Below, one piece after another: positions 35,901-48,145 of a DNA stretch of 64,000 nt; the first letter of the stretch is position 1, and each line of letters opens with the position of its first letter. Made by a program: the position numbers and the translations under genes. The notes below the pieces were generated by a model that was not told where the DNA came from, made no database searches, and saw nothing but the letters and a program-made list of their open reading frames with translations. Origin of the DNA: Lepus europaeus (taxonomy: Eukaryota > Chordata > Mammalia > Lagomorpha > Leporidae); NCBI RefSeq assembly GCF_033115175.1, contig NC_084828.1, positions 93,621,388 through 93,685,387 of the forward strand, given 5' to 3'.

Positions 35901-38575
35901 TATTCTGACCACAGTCACCAGAGAGAGGGTAGAAATAAATGAAATAAGGAAGTAAAGCAGAGGAGGCAGAGCAAGACGTAAGCTGGTCCCTCCCCCTCCA
36001 TTTACCTCCTGCCGTGGTTCCCTCTAGTTCTGGCACAACCCCTTCATCCAGTGGAACCCGGATGAGTGCGGAGGCATTAAGAAGCTGAGCCTGGCGGCTG
36101 AGAACCTATGGCTTCCAGATATCTACATCGAGGAGTTGTGAGTGTTGGGGCTTAAAATAAGCAAGCAGGAGCTCACATCTGCACAGAAGGGCATAGTGTA
36201 AACCACAGGGCTCCTCCCCACCCCCAAAGACTCGACTCAGGAAATAGCAGAATCTGAACCTAGTATTTTACAATCCCCAGAAAGTAGAGAAGGGAGATAT
36301 GGCAGGAATGAGACACTGGATCCCAGCAGTGGGGTGACCTGAGAGAGAAGGCCAAGTCAGATGGGGACCTCCCTGTCCTTGTCACCCACAGCATGGATGT
36401 GGACCAGACCCCTACAGGTCTCATGGTTTACGTCAGCAACGAAGGTCACATCAAGTACAATAAGCCAATGCGGGTAGTCAGCATCTGTCACCTGGACATC
36501 TTCTACTTCCCCTTTGATGAGCAGAACTGCACTCTCACCTTTAGCTCTTTCATTCACCCAGGTGAGTGAGTGAGCTCAAGCAGGCACTATTGAAATGCGG
36601 CAAGGGTTCTGAGTGAGAAGGGGTGAGGAAGCTGGGAACAGGGAGGGACTCTCACTCAAGCCAAGTGGTGAGGAACCAGGGAGTCTGGGCAAGGGGCTTG
36701 GGATTCTTTGGGGGAGGCTAAGTTGTCTGGGTCTCCTTTGCAGTGGAGCACCTGGTCCTGGGCACGGAGAAGGAAATTCAGGAGGTTTCCAACACATCAC
36801 AGAACCTCATTCAGAGCGAGGGGGAGTGGATGCTTCTGGGGATCCACCAAACCATCGAGAAGATGAGTGTGGGGACCACCCAGTATGACCAAATCACTTT
36901 CCATGTGAGTGCAGGGGCCCTGGTGCTGGTCTTTTCTAAGACTCATAGCCTTGTCCTCCCCTGGAGAAAGTCCTCTCCCAGTAGTAGTGAGCCCCGCACA
37001 TCATGGATTTGTGTCACTTTTTCACTGATAAATCTCCAGTGCAAGAACAATAGCTGGTACTCAGCAAATGTTCATTAAACAAATCTTTCCATGGGAGAAC
37101 AAAGCTCCTATGCCAGTGGTTCAAAGGGCCAATGCGCCTTCCATTCTTCTTGGGCTATCAGCACTCGCAGGAGGGCAGGAGTCTGGATGCTCAGTTTTAA
37201 AACGAGAGGATGGGAAAAGTTACGAATCACCGTCTAAGGGATACGGTGATCCTCCAAATATCTAGCACTGTGTGCTTTCTCCACTTCTGGCCTTGAGTGT
37301 TCACCTTCAGAGTCACTGGGGATTAGGCCTTGATAAGAAAAGCAGGCAGAAATAAAAAGAGAGAATGCACCTGGTACCCAGGCATCTGCTCCCGCGGTGC
37401 TAAGTGTGTATCGGTAGGGATAACGATTTCAGTGGAGAAGGCTGACACTCTGACTCAAGAATGATGAGATGTGGTGAGCAGCATGGCAGAAGCAAACCCA
37501 TGAGATGCCTGCAGGTGCAAAGACAGGGCGTTTCCTTGCTAGAGGGTCTGGCCGGAGGCAAATCCCAGCTCTCCCTCTTAGCAGCTGGCAGCCCCCGGCC
37601 ACTCCTTACTCGTCCCCTCCTTCTCCCCCCCAGGTGGCCATCAGGCGCAGGCCCAGCCTCTTTGTCATAAACCTCCTGGTGCCCAGCGGCTTTCTGGTTG
37701 CCATTGATGCCTTCAGCTTCTATCTGCCGGCAGAATATGAGAACCGCGCGCCCTTCAAGATGACCCTGTTGCTGGGCTACAACGTCTTCCTGCTCATGAT
37801 GAACGACTTGCTACCGGCCACGGGCACCCCCCTCATCAGTACGGAGAATGCAGGCAGGGCAGGGGTGGAGGGGGAGAGGGGCCAGCCAAACCTGGTCACA
37901 GTAAAAAGGAGTTCTGCAAACAGGTCCTCTGGCAAAGAAGGCCCAGGCAGGGGTGGGCGGGGCCTCTGGCCCCCACACAGGCCCACCTTCCTTTCCTCAG
38001 GTGTCTACTTTGCCCTGTGTCTGTCCCTGATGGTGGCCAGCCTGCTGGAGACCGTCTTCATCACCTACCTGCTGCACCTGGCCACCACACAGCCCCCACC
38101 CATGCCCCAGTGGCTCCGCTCCCTGCTGCTGCACTGCACCAGCCCCAGGAAACAAAGCCCCACTGTGCCCCAGGAGGGCAGTAAGAGCCTGGGTCTCAGC
38201 CCCACCCACCTGCCAGGTAACAAAAGTCAGCACCGCCCTCACGTCCTCTTCCCTCCCCTCCACCCCTGCTCCTGTCACCATCCCTGTCACCCTCCATCAC
38301 CAGTGACCTTAGCAGCCCATGGCTGAGTCTGTGTCCCCTCCACAGGCCTGAAGGAGCCGGTAGAGCTGGTGGGGAAGGTGCCAGGTCCCAGGGAGGCAGG
38401 GCTGCGTGTGTGTCCTGAGCCGACGAGGGCCCAGCCGGACCACGAGGCCCAGAAGCTGCGCTTAGTGGAGCTGTGGGTGCAGTTCAGCCACGTGATGGAC
38501 ACCCTGCTCTTCCGCCTCTACCTGCTCTTCATGGCCTGCTGCATCATCACCGTCATTGTCCTCTGGAGCACCTAG
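32919..38575 (+). CDS. HTR3D: 5-hydroxytryptamine receptor 3 subunit D, complete, nine exons, 456 aa
   Basis: Subunit of the serotonin-gated 5-HT3 cation channel (Cys-loop family). Coding exons: 32919-32985, 34102-34268, 35525-35569, 36028-36137, 36392-36561, 36744-36904, 37634-37838, 38001-38216, 38346-38575. All introns are GT-AG, phases match and there are no internal stops. Domains: signal peptide (about 1-23, MKKGWP then a Leu-rich core), extracellular domain with Cys-loop C162-C176, M1 about 249-271, M2 281-300, M3 310-335, M4 433-454. Aligned to 5-HT3A, the binding residues W90, E129 and Y234 are kept, R92 is Asn, and loop-B W183 is Phe, as in the C/D/E group. It is called HTR3D because exon 4 carries [12 protein letters not shown], exon 5 VDQTP.GLM and exon 6 resembles human HTR3D, and because it lies next to ABCC5. 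Unlike the human gene it keeps the whole Cys-loop exon. Exons 8-9 are almost identical to HTR3C. Confidence 0.93.
34336..35205 (+). mobile_element. Old LINE-1 3' fragment in HTR3D intron 2
   Basis: Reads in the sense direction through typical LINE-1 ORF2-end and 3' UTR wording: 'atgaaaatatgctcaat', 'tggagatgtaaaatggcac', 'tggtggcttccaggggctgg', then 'aacaccactgaactgcacac'. Many frame breaks; not active. It fills most of the intron. Confidence 0.8.
35206..35524. other. Unassigned end of HTR3D intron 2
   Basis: About 320 bases after the LINE-1 fragment that match no repeat I recognise. The minus strand stays open through the neighbouring exon, but it has no features of a known protein. Confidence 0.4.
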
Positions 38576-38591
38576 GCAGGTGCTCACCTCT
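38001..38591 (+). repeat. HTR3D exon 8 - intron 8 - exon 9 block shared with HTR3C
   Basis: This block matches 58,035-58,625 with about 11 mismatches: 1 in exon 8, 3 in the 129-base intron 8 and 7 in exon 9. Similarity begins at the exon 8 acceptor and stops 16 bases after the stop codon. The sequences on either side (intron 7 and the 3' untranslated region) do not align well. Confidence 0.9.
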
Positions 38592-38854
38592 AAGCCCCAG
38601 GCTGGAGCTTCTCCTGCCCCCAGAAGCCAGCCAGGCCCTCAGGCCTGTCTGCATTGCAGCCTCAAAGCCCCGGCAACCACCTCATTTTTAATCCCATCCT
38701 TTGAGACCCAGATAGTTCTCTGTGCTCTCCAAAAACTAGGTCTGGGTCCTTGCTCCCGCAGGTCATCAGCTCCCTGGAGCCCTCCTAGGAGTGCTCCATC
38801 CCTGGCTCCTTGGGATTTGGGTTCTTGGAGTAGCTCCTTGGTTGAATCACCCCC

Positions 38855-38860
38855 AATAAA
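38855..38860 (+). terminator. HTR3D: HTR3D polyadenylation signal
   Basis: AATAAA stands 280 bases after the HTR3D stop codon and is the first good signal there. It is followed by a GT-containing stretch (ttgtgtgagt, about 38,894). The 3' untranslated region has no SINE. Confidence 0.6.
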
Positions 38861-40925
38861 CACCTTTGCAGAAAGCACTGGCTCTTCCCTGAATTGTGTG
38901 AGTCGGCAAACATGAGACTGAGTATCTTTTTGCAGAAAATTCTCATTGCCCAAAGGCAGAAGAATTTTCATGAGTGTATAAGTCAGACAATATGTGAAAG
39001 GGGGGGGGGGGAGAGGCCAAAATCTATTAGAAGGAATTATAATAAAATAGAGCTTAACCTCCCGAATCCAGTTACCCGGATGTAAGCTTCAGAGATGAAT
39101 AATGTACCAGCACTGGGCCTCTCTTGCTTGAGGAGTGGAGCTTTCTGTCACAGTCTGACGTGTGACTCATTCGTCATTACTCACTAAGAGTATTAACATA
39201 ATCCTGCGTTACTGTTAAGTGTCTGTGCTGCAACTTGAGTTGATCCACCCTTAATCTTCCTAAGAAAAGAACATTAGGCCAAGGGAAGCACATTTGAAAA
39301 TAGGGAGAAACACACATGCCTCTCTAGAACCTGCAAAGTTCTCCTGCCCAGCCCTTGCCTTATTGTCTAGAAAGTCCTTGCCTGTTAGTGTTAGCAGAGA
39401 TGGGTGGAATAGAGCTTCTTGTATTCTCGAAAGAAGGAACTCAGACATGGGGCAGAGAGCCGTGGTAAGCAAGGTAGCAACGTTTAATGGGGTAGGGCAT
39501 CCGTCATAACGGATGGGCGCCTTTCCAGATGGTGCCACTCAGATGGGGGTAAGCAAGGTTACATAATTTAATGGAGGGCATCTCAGCAAACTGAGAGAGC
39601 TGAGCTGAGAGACGTACACCTGATGGACCAGGTGGGTGTCTCGGGAGATGCTGAGCATGCAGTCTGTATCCAGGCTGGGACTTACAAGGGAATGGGGTCC
39701 AGTTCTTCCCACTACTTTTCCTTCCTCTCCACCCTGTTCTCCTGGACAAAGGAGTGTGAAACAGGTAAAATTCCTCCCAAGGTTTTATTGACCAGTGTTA
39801 TCAGACTGGGGAGCCCACTTGGCACTGGACAGAGAGGATTCTCCTAGGGCACCTTCCTTGGGGGGAAGGCGGGGACCACCCATAAAGTTATCAGGGTACA
39901 GGCAGGACTTTGTAGTGTAAAATACTGGGCTGCTTGCAAGGTGAGCGTCTGACGCTGCTCCCTTCCTTTCCACAGGTGCCTTGTTTTCCTCAGGCTCCTC
40001 TCACACACCTAGGCTCATATCTCACTTCCTGCCTGCCATTAGCACATGTCTCCTGGCTGCTTTGGCCCATGGGCTGTGGCATGATTGGTTGGACACCCCA
40101 GGCTCGGAAAAGCACAGATTTGAGAGCATCTTAGTTACAGTTCAAATGTGATCTCTTAACGTTGAGCCACTAAATTCTCTTTCTTTCCTTTATTCTGAAA
40201 TCTCTGCTTTCTGGGTTATAATGGTCTAGGAGTGAAAAAGAGGCACAAAATAGTTCACTGAACAGCGCTGCTTTGGTTCTTCCTTTCCATGGTTCTTCCT
40301 CATACCCCTTGCCCCCCCCCCCACGCGACTCCCTCCAGTGACTATGGATGGCAAAGGGCAGCAAGGTTGCCAATGTCCATGGGGGCCGCTACTGCGCATG
40401 CGGCTGGTGCCTGCAGCCATGCTGCCCGCCATGTGGGAGCTGAAGCCACTGGACGACTGGATGCTGCCAGTGCAGGCACTCCCAGCCAGGTGCTCTGTCC
40501 ACAGGACAGGCCTCAGGGGAAGTCTGCGGGGATCCGGCCTGTGGAGGCAGGAGTACCCTGCAGGACTCCGAATCACGCCTCTCACTTGGGCCCCTGGTCT
40601 TTCTGCACTACATCTGCATCCCTTCATTCTCCTTTTAGGATGCCTCACCCCCACCCCCGAGGGTTTTGGCTCCTCAGGTTCCAGAACCCTCACCATCAGC
40701 AGTCCCCCAAGCATGCCTAAAACAAGTCCCAAACCTAGTGCCTGTACGATCCAGCCTCAGGTGGGGAGCCTGACAGCTGCCTAGTAAACTAGTGGTATAG
40801 AGCAGCACTCCGTAACCAAACATACTCCTAGTTCTGCAGGTAAACCTATGGATATTCACAATAGACAGCTGAATGAAACCATGAGAGCCTTGCATCCACT
40901 CGGGTCAGGTCCTGCCATCCAACAA

Positions 40926-41276
40926 CATGGGGCAGGTGTTTGGTGTAGTGGTTAAGATGCCACTTGGGACACCCCTATCCCATATCCAAGTGCCTGGGTT
41001 TGAGTTCTCACGCTGCTTCCCATGCAAATTCCTGTGATGCACACCCTGAGAGACAGCAGGTGATGGCTCAAGTCCCTGGGTCCCTGCCACCAACATGGGA
41101 GGCCTGGATTGAGTTCTATTCTCCTGCCTCAGCCTGGCCCAGCCCTAACTGTTGCAGGCATTTGGGGAGTGAACTAATGGATGGAAGATCTTTCTCCTTT
41201 CTCTTTCTTTCTTCCTCCCTCCTTCCCATCCTCCCTCCCTTTCAAATTTATACAAATACATTTTTAAAACATAAAA
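40926..41276 (+). mobile_element. CSINE, old
   Basis: Forward old-type element ending 'aaaacataaaaaaaaa'. Confidence 0.8.
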
Positions 41277-41289
41277 AAAAAAAAACTTG

Positions 41290-41545
41290 GGGGACCGGTG
41301 CTTTAGCGTAGCAGGTAAAGCCGCCGGCAGTGCCAACATCCCATATGGGTGCCGGTTCAAGTCCCTACTGCTCCACTTCCAATCCAGCTCTCTGCTATGG
41401 CCTGGGAAAGCAGTAGAAGATGGCCCAAGTCCTTGGGCCCCTGCACCCGCGTGGGAGACCCGGAAGAAGCTCCTGGCTCCTGGCCTCGGATCAGCACAGC
41501 TCTGGCTGTTATGGCCATCTGGGGAGTGAACCAGCGGATGGAAGA

Positions 41546-41581
<36 letters not shown>

Positions 41582-41627
41582 CTGTAACTCTGCCTTTCAG
41601 GTAAAATAAATAAATCTTTTTTTAAAA
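41290..41627 (+). mobile_element. CSINE inserted at the tail of an older CSINE
   Basis: Forward; target duplication aaaaaaaacttg. (CT)n run at 41,549-41,577. Confidence 0.85.
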
Positions 41628-41659
41628 AAAAACTTGTTTATCCAAGCTCTTCAGATTGT

Positions 41660-41850
41660 ATGACTGTGGTTTTGTGTTATTATCCCCATTTTTATTTGTG
41701 GAGAAAATGAAACACCTAGAGGTCAGTGCCAGTTTCTGCCCATGATGGCCCCTCTGGGTGCCACGGCTGGGTAAGTGACAGAGCTGCAGTCTGAACTTAG
41801 GCCGGCTGACTCTAGCAACTTGGCTCTTAACCCCTCTGCTACACGGCCTT
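41660..41850 (+). mobile_element. MIR fragment
   Basis: 'ttatccccatttttatttgt', 'gggtaagtgacagagctgca', 'ctcttaacccctctgctaca' follow the MIR order. Confidence 0.7.
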
Positions 41851-42071
41851 CCAAACTGAGGAGGAGAGTGCACAGGTTCTGAGAGTCCTGTGTCAATCCC
41901 ACTCCAAGTCATTACCAAGTTCACACCATAGGAGAATTAAAACAGAAAGAGCAAGGATTCCAATAGCAAATTTTCTTTTACATTTCCTTTTAGTTTCCCC
42001 CCTAGTGTCCCCACTGCTCCACCCCACCCTTTACCCTCTACCACCTCACCTCCATTATAACTCACAACACC

Positions 42072-42379
42072 AGCATTTGGTTTAGCACACAACGCTGCTT
42101 GTGACACCTGCATCCCATATTGGAATGCCTGGGATGGAGCCATAGCTCCACTCTGATTCCAGCTTTCTGCTAATGCATATCTTGGGAGGCAGTGGATGAT
42201 GGTTCAAATAACTGGGTCTCTGCCACCCATGTGGGAGACCTAGATTGTGTTCTGGCCTCCTGGTTTTGGCCTGGAGCAGCCACAGCTATAGTGGGCATTT
42301 GGGGAGTAAACCAATGTTTGGTAACTCTCCCCCTCTCTCTCTGCTTTTCAAATAAATAATATAATTTTTTTTAAAAAAG
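42072..42379 (+). mobile_element. CSINE, old
   Basis: Forward; target duplication tcacaacacc on both sides. Confidence 0.85.
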
Positions 42380-44589
42380 TCACAACACCTAAGTTCACTA
42401 TTTAGCTATGGTGAATATAGTTTGTCACCTCCATAATGCACTTGAAGCCTGTCTTTAAGAGGCATCATGACAGAGTGGACGTAGTGCCCACAAGCGTGGA
42501 TTCATCATCATGAGAGTGAGTTGTTATAAAGTACTCCGCCCCCTGTGCCCCTTTCTCTCTGGCATACTTCCTCTGCCCTCCTGCTTTCTGCCATGAGTGG
42601 AAGCAGCATGAGGTCCTCACCAAAAGCTGAGTAGATGCTGAAGCCATGCTCTTGGACTGGACCTCCAGAACTGGGACCAAAATACAGTCTTTTCTTTACA
42701 AAGTACCCAATCTTGGGTATTATGTAATAGAATCAGAAAACAGACTAAGCACATCATCTCTATTGATTTCTGGAGAGTCTATTTCCCAAGTCGAATCTGA
42801 GTGACTCATCCCTTAATTTTCTGCTGCTGATATAAGTTCTCCTGCCAGACACTTTCGGATCTTCCACTCCTATACCTATCCAGGGAGAGTTGTCTCACCC
42901 AGAAATACACCCTGGGCTTTGGCTGAGGACCTCATTCCCTGGCTCTTGAGGGGCTCTGAAATGATCTAAGGTCAGTTTCCATCTTTTTCCCCACCCATCT
43001 TCATGTGGACATTTCTCTGCATCTTTTCTTCACATTTCCCCTAACAGGTAGCTTTAAGTTAGAGTAGAAAATCTGAAGTTTCTCTTTTTTGACACCAGGG
43101 TTAACAGTCTTTTAGTAAGAGAAGGCATGATATAATTGTGGTGATTTTATGTTCTCCAAAAGAGAAATCTGCACATGTGATGTTGTCATACAACAGATAA
43201 TCACCCAGAACCTGTGAGACTGGAGCTCTCCCACAAAACTCACAGGTGTGCTTGCTGCCTGTCTGCTCCATCACAGGGGAATATTAAAAGCACACATCAT
43301 GCCACTGGCTTTCCTCTTGTTATCTGGCACACCTCTGAAAGGCTCTGCAAGGTCATTTTTTTTTTTTTACTTCTTTAGGACACCTGCTGGCCAACAACAG
43401 GGCTTGCCTCTGCCATCTTGCATTTACTGGCCTACTTCTTCCTAACAGCTCCCCACTGGGTTGTTCAACTGCACTGCTGTCCTGTGGTTCTCACATGTGG
43501 TTTTGTTTTTGTTCTTATTCTATAAACCACTGTATACAGTGTTTCAATGTTCCCTATATTTTCTTTTGTTTCCACTTTAGCTTGACATTGGGGTATTTTA
43601 TTCATTAGCATTTTCGCCTTCTTTCCCATGTCTGTCAAGTCTACTCTAGGATGTGAAGTCAACCCCTCCTTTCTCCTCTCCAGTTTCTGATTCTCTCTTT
43701 GCTGTTCCCTGACACTGGTTCTTCTGTATTGCATGGGGAAGTGGTGCATCCTTCTAATCACACACCTTCTTCCTGCTGGCTGGATAACATTGAACCAGTG
43801 ACTTAACTTTACATGGGTAGATGTCTTCATTTTTTAAGTGGAATAACACAGATTAAGTTATGTTTAAGATATTGCTTTTGGAAAATCATTTAAAGTTCAC
43901 AGAAACTAAAAAGCTAACACACTAGAGAGCATCTATTCCTTGCAGACTGAGAGCTGAAGGGCAAAACAGGTTCTGGGTGGGAGGCAACAGACATAAAGAA
44001 TTGCAGACTTTCTGATTCAACCCCCTCATTTTTAAGATGAGAAAAAATGAAGTGGGGAGGAGCGAAATGACAAATACAGGGTTGTCATAATTCAACAGAG
44101 TCTGAAATCAGGGCCTGGGCTTGTGAAGGCGGCAGCCACAGGAGAAGGCTTGTGCGGGGGACTCTTCCCCAGATGCCTCTCAGGTTCCCGCACTCCCACT
44201 CTCCTGCCCCCACCCAGGCCTCAGCTGGTGACCCAGTTGCCATTCTGGTGCTTTGGCTTCCTCCTGCCCTCCTGGCTCACTAATCCTGGGCAATGGTCTG
44301 TCAGTGACTGCTGTCCATCTGGGCTGCAAAACACTGGTTCTCATCTCCTCCTTCCACCATCAGACGCTGCCTTTGCCTGGTGATTAGCTATACCCCAAAC
44401 CTCATCTCCTAGAGTCCCAGAGAACCAGGCCACCAGAGGGCTAGCCAGTGTGGTCCCCTTGAATAAGCCAAGGAGACAGGCATTGGTGTTTGTGATTTGC
44501 AAAACTAAGCCTGCTGTCCCCTCTTTACCTTTGGATCCCTGTGTTTTGAAGGCCCAGGGATTTCTCAACAACAACAGAATCAGATTGAT

Positions 44590-44790
44590 CCGGCTTTGAA
44601 TCCAGACTCTATGAATTTCCCCAAGTGAATATTGAACAAGATATTTTGAGCTTCTTCTCTCAGGTTTTCAATTTGTAAAACAGGAATATAACACTGACCT
44701 CTCAAAGCAGTCACGAGGCTATGTATGAATACTGTAAGCAAAGTGTCATAATGTACAAGTCAATGAATGGCAGCTCTGGTTAGGCCATTA
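44590..44790 (-). mobile_element. MIR fragment, reversed
   Basis: 'tttgaatccagactctatga', 'caggttttcaatttgtaaaa' and a trailing 'gtcataatgtacaagtcaat' resemble reversed MIR. Confidence 0.55.
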
Positions 44791-45162
44791 AAAGCCTGGC
44801 CTTTACTGGAAAATTAGAGAGGCAGTCAAATAGAATGCTGAGCCCTGATCCTAGTCCTCTGGATTTCACCTGCTATACAGAGCTGTGCCAATCCCCATCT
44901 CCACCAAACTGACCAGAGGTAGAGGTGCACACCTCAGCCCCACCAAGGGAACTGCAATTAACTTCTCTGATGTGTCCCATGAGGTTCCCAACCACCTTTC
45001 ACAGTCTGCCTGAGGTGCCTGGGTTCCTCTCCCAATTCAATATGAACTGACAACCCTGGCATTTAGCTAACATCTATTGACTACCTACTACTACATGCCA
45101 CATACTGGGGATGCAAAGAACATGTGCTTTCTGTTTCCCAAGAGGGTACAGAGTTGAAGGAG

Positions 45163-45325
45163 ATATGCATATATATATAAAGAGATTTATATATATATAT
45201 AAAACATATATATGCATATATATGTAAAGATGTGTTTCTAATTCAAGGGTCACAATAGGGTTCAGGAGTGTGCATTTGCATGTATGTGCATTTGCATGTG
45301 TGTACGCACACGGGCATATGCATGC
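45163..45325. repeat. (AT)n and (TG)n-like low-complexity tract
   Basis: Alternating AT from about 45,163 to 45,228, then a GCATGT/TGTG-type stretch at 45,270-45,325. Confidence 0.85.
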
Positions 45326-45664
45326 ATGTGTGGGAAGGGAAGGCTTCCTAGAAGACTGGATGCTTTGGGCTAAGCTGAATCTTTAAGAATTTATTAGCAG
45401 GGCAGAGGAATGATGATAGAAGGTATATTTTAGGGTGAGAGAAACAGAGAGCAGAACATATTGTGTGGTCAGTATACAGTATTTCTCCCACTGTGGCTCA
45501 AGGCCCATCTGTATTACAGTCAGCTCTAGATTCTAGTTTAAAATGTGAAATTCCTGAGCACTACCACCTGCACTGCTAAGATTGAGCTAAGCTTCTTATT
45601 TATGGGAAAAGATAATACCCATGAGGTAACTGTGACGTATGTTGCGGATAAAAACAACTGTTAT

Positions 45665-46026
45665 CTGGGGCCAGCACGGTGGTGTAGCGGGTAAAGCCGC
45701 CGCCTGCAGTGCTGGGATCCCATATGGGTGCCGGTTCGAGTTCGGGCTGTTCCACTTCCCATCCAGCTCTCTGCCATGGCCTGGGAAAGCAGTAGAAGAT
45801 GGCCCAAGTCCTTGGGGCCCTGCACCCACGTGGGAGACCCGGAAGAAGCTACTGGCTCCTGGCTTTGTATCGGCACAGCTCTGGCCATTGCAGCCATCTG
45901 GGGAGTGAACCAGCGGATGGAAGACCTCTCTCTCTCTCTCTGTCCTTCTCTCTCTGCCTTTCCTTCTCTCTCTGTACAACTCTGACTTTCAAGTAAATAA
46001 ATAAATCTTTAAAAATAAATAAATAA
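45665..46026 (+). mobile_element. CSINE
   Basis: Forward, complete; acaactgtt repeated on both sides. Confidence 0.9.
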
Positions 46027-46149
46027 ATACAACTGTTTCTGAACATATAATCCAAAGCAAAAAAAAAAAAAAAAAAAGGACAGCTAGGTGGGAGCTAAGC
46101 CAGACGGCATGTTTTCTCTCATGCTAAGGAGACAGATGGCATCCTATAG

Positions 46150-46260
46150 ACCCATGATTCTCCAAGATAGTCCCAGGACCACCATCGGCAATAGCATTAG
46201 CAGCAGCATATCTGGAAGCCTGTTGGAAATGCAAATCCTCAGGCCCAGCAATCAAAACAT
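46150..46260 (+). mobile_element. hAT-Charlie (MER5/MER20-like) fragment
   Basis: 'attagcagcagcatatctgg', 'ctgttggaaatgcaaatcct', 'caggcccagc' follow that family's order. A more degraded possible copy is at 45,478-45,590. Confidence 0.5.
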
Positions 46261-47848
46261 AACTGCTCCAGACAATGGGAGTCACTGAAAGACTCCAGGC
46301 ATGAGAGAGACATGGTCAGATTTGCATTTCAAACAAATCACACAGGGGGCCCTGTGAAGGCTAATCCAGAAAATGGCAAAGTAGGATTGAGCTCTCTGAG
46401 GTGGTGACCAGGTACAAAGCAGGAAGGAGGGTTCTGTGGCACCGCACAGCTGCAGGGGTGATTCTTCACCGTGGCTTTTTCACCATGGCTTTCTACCCTC
46501 TTGGAAGGCCAGCTGTGCTGACTGAGGCCATGCTCCAAACGAGGGGTTCCCGGAGGATGGGGCAGCCTTGACCAAAGCCTTGTTCATGTGACTCAGCAGG
46601 AGCTGTTACAGAGCTGTAACAAGTTGCAGGCAATCCCCCCAAGAGCGAGGGTTTCTAGAAACATCCACACCTGACTTGATGGTATGCTCCAATAGATCTG
46701 AGGCTGCTGTTCAAATATGAAGGCCTCAGTCACCCAGCCCAGCCATGTAATTAACACTGGCTCAAACTGCCTCTTCCTCTCCTTGGTCCCCAAGGTCCCA
46801 AGTGCTCCCAAGCCCAACCTAGCTAGCCTTTCTGAAACTCCCAGACTCTAATTGTGCAGCCAGTCTGCATGACTCTTAGCCAGAACCAGTTATGTGCCAC
46901 AGGCAGGACAATGTCCAGCTGGGGCTTGGGAACCCGATAGGAGACACATGCCCTCATCTCAGAGGATGGGTGAGCTCAAGTCTACTCACAGCCCTCCTGA
47001 CTGGCCAGAGGGGCCCCTGCCTCTGGATCCCACACCATAGCTCACCTGGCCCTTTGGAAGAAGTTGACCTTGGTAACCTGAAGCCTTGGGGAACCAACAT
47101 ATCCCTGAGTCACCAGAGGACAGCCAAAGGGACTGCAGTTACCAGCACTGAGAAGCCTGCAAGGGAATCTCCAGGGCTGCTCACTGTGCATGGTGCCAAG
47201 GACAGAGGCCAGCGATGGCCCTGGCAGTCAGCACAGGGGTGAGAGGAGACATGGCAACCATCCTATTGTTGTTTGGGATCTTTAAGGGTTACCTAAGTGA
47301 ACAAGTTGCCAGATGGTCTCAACCACATGGGGTTTTACCCTAAGGGGGATCTTTGGCCGTGCCTGGAGACATATTCATGATTACAATTAGGGAGGGACAC
47401 CTGGTGGGCCAGAGCTACTGCTGGACATCCTGCCATGCAAGGACAGCCCTGTAAGCAAAGACCCATCCCAGCTCAAACGTCAACAGTGCCGAGGCTCCAG
47501 ATCTGCTCTGGGGGCACCCAGGCTGATCGAGACCCCAGTGGGCCCCAGAACTGCCCAAGGAATCAGAGAAAGCCCAAATTCAGTCCAAATGATGTCCTGA
47601 CTGAGTATCCAAGAATCCCAGAGATAGGTTGAGCCAAGAGGGAGGCTCCAAAAACACAATGAAGAAGAAGAGGGTGTAGAGGAAGTCCCTGACCCTCTTA
47701 TAATGGCCCTCAGGTAGGCTTAAGGCTTCTGAACCATCCCAAGAACCCACAGTCTGACCCGGGAGAGACATGTGTAAGAGTGAAGATGGGAGTCCCAGAG
47801 ACTCCCCAGACACTCCAGGGAACAGCCGTAGGAAAGGATATCCCTGGG

Positions 47849-48145
47849 GCAGGCGTTTGGCTCAGTAGTTAAAATGCCACTGGGGATGCCCGCATCCCAC
47901 ATTGGAGAGCTTGGCTCAAGTCCAAGCTCTGCTTCCGATTCCATATTCCTGCTAGTGCCCACCCGGGAAGCAGCAGTGATGACTCAAGCACTTGGGTCCC
48001 CCCACCCACGTGGGCGACACAAAATGAGTTCCAGGCTCCCGGCTTCCACCTGGCCCAGAACCACCTATCATGGATATTTGGGGAAATGAACCAGCAATGG
48101 AAGCATGGGAGTGCTCTTTCTCTCTATCTTTCAAATAAATAGTAA
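47849..48145 (+). mobile_element. CSINE, old
   Basis: Forward old-type element ending 'tttcaaataaatagtaattg'. Confidence 0.85.

Noticed and set aside
37505-38326. 273-codon plus-strand open frame
   Set aside because: It reads through HTR3D introns 6-8; only the parts at 37,634-37,838 and 38,001-38,216 are exons.
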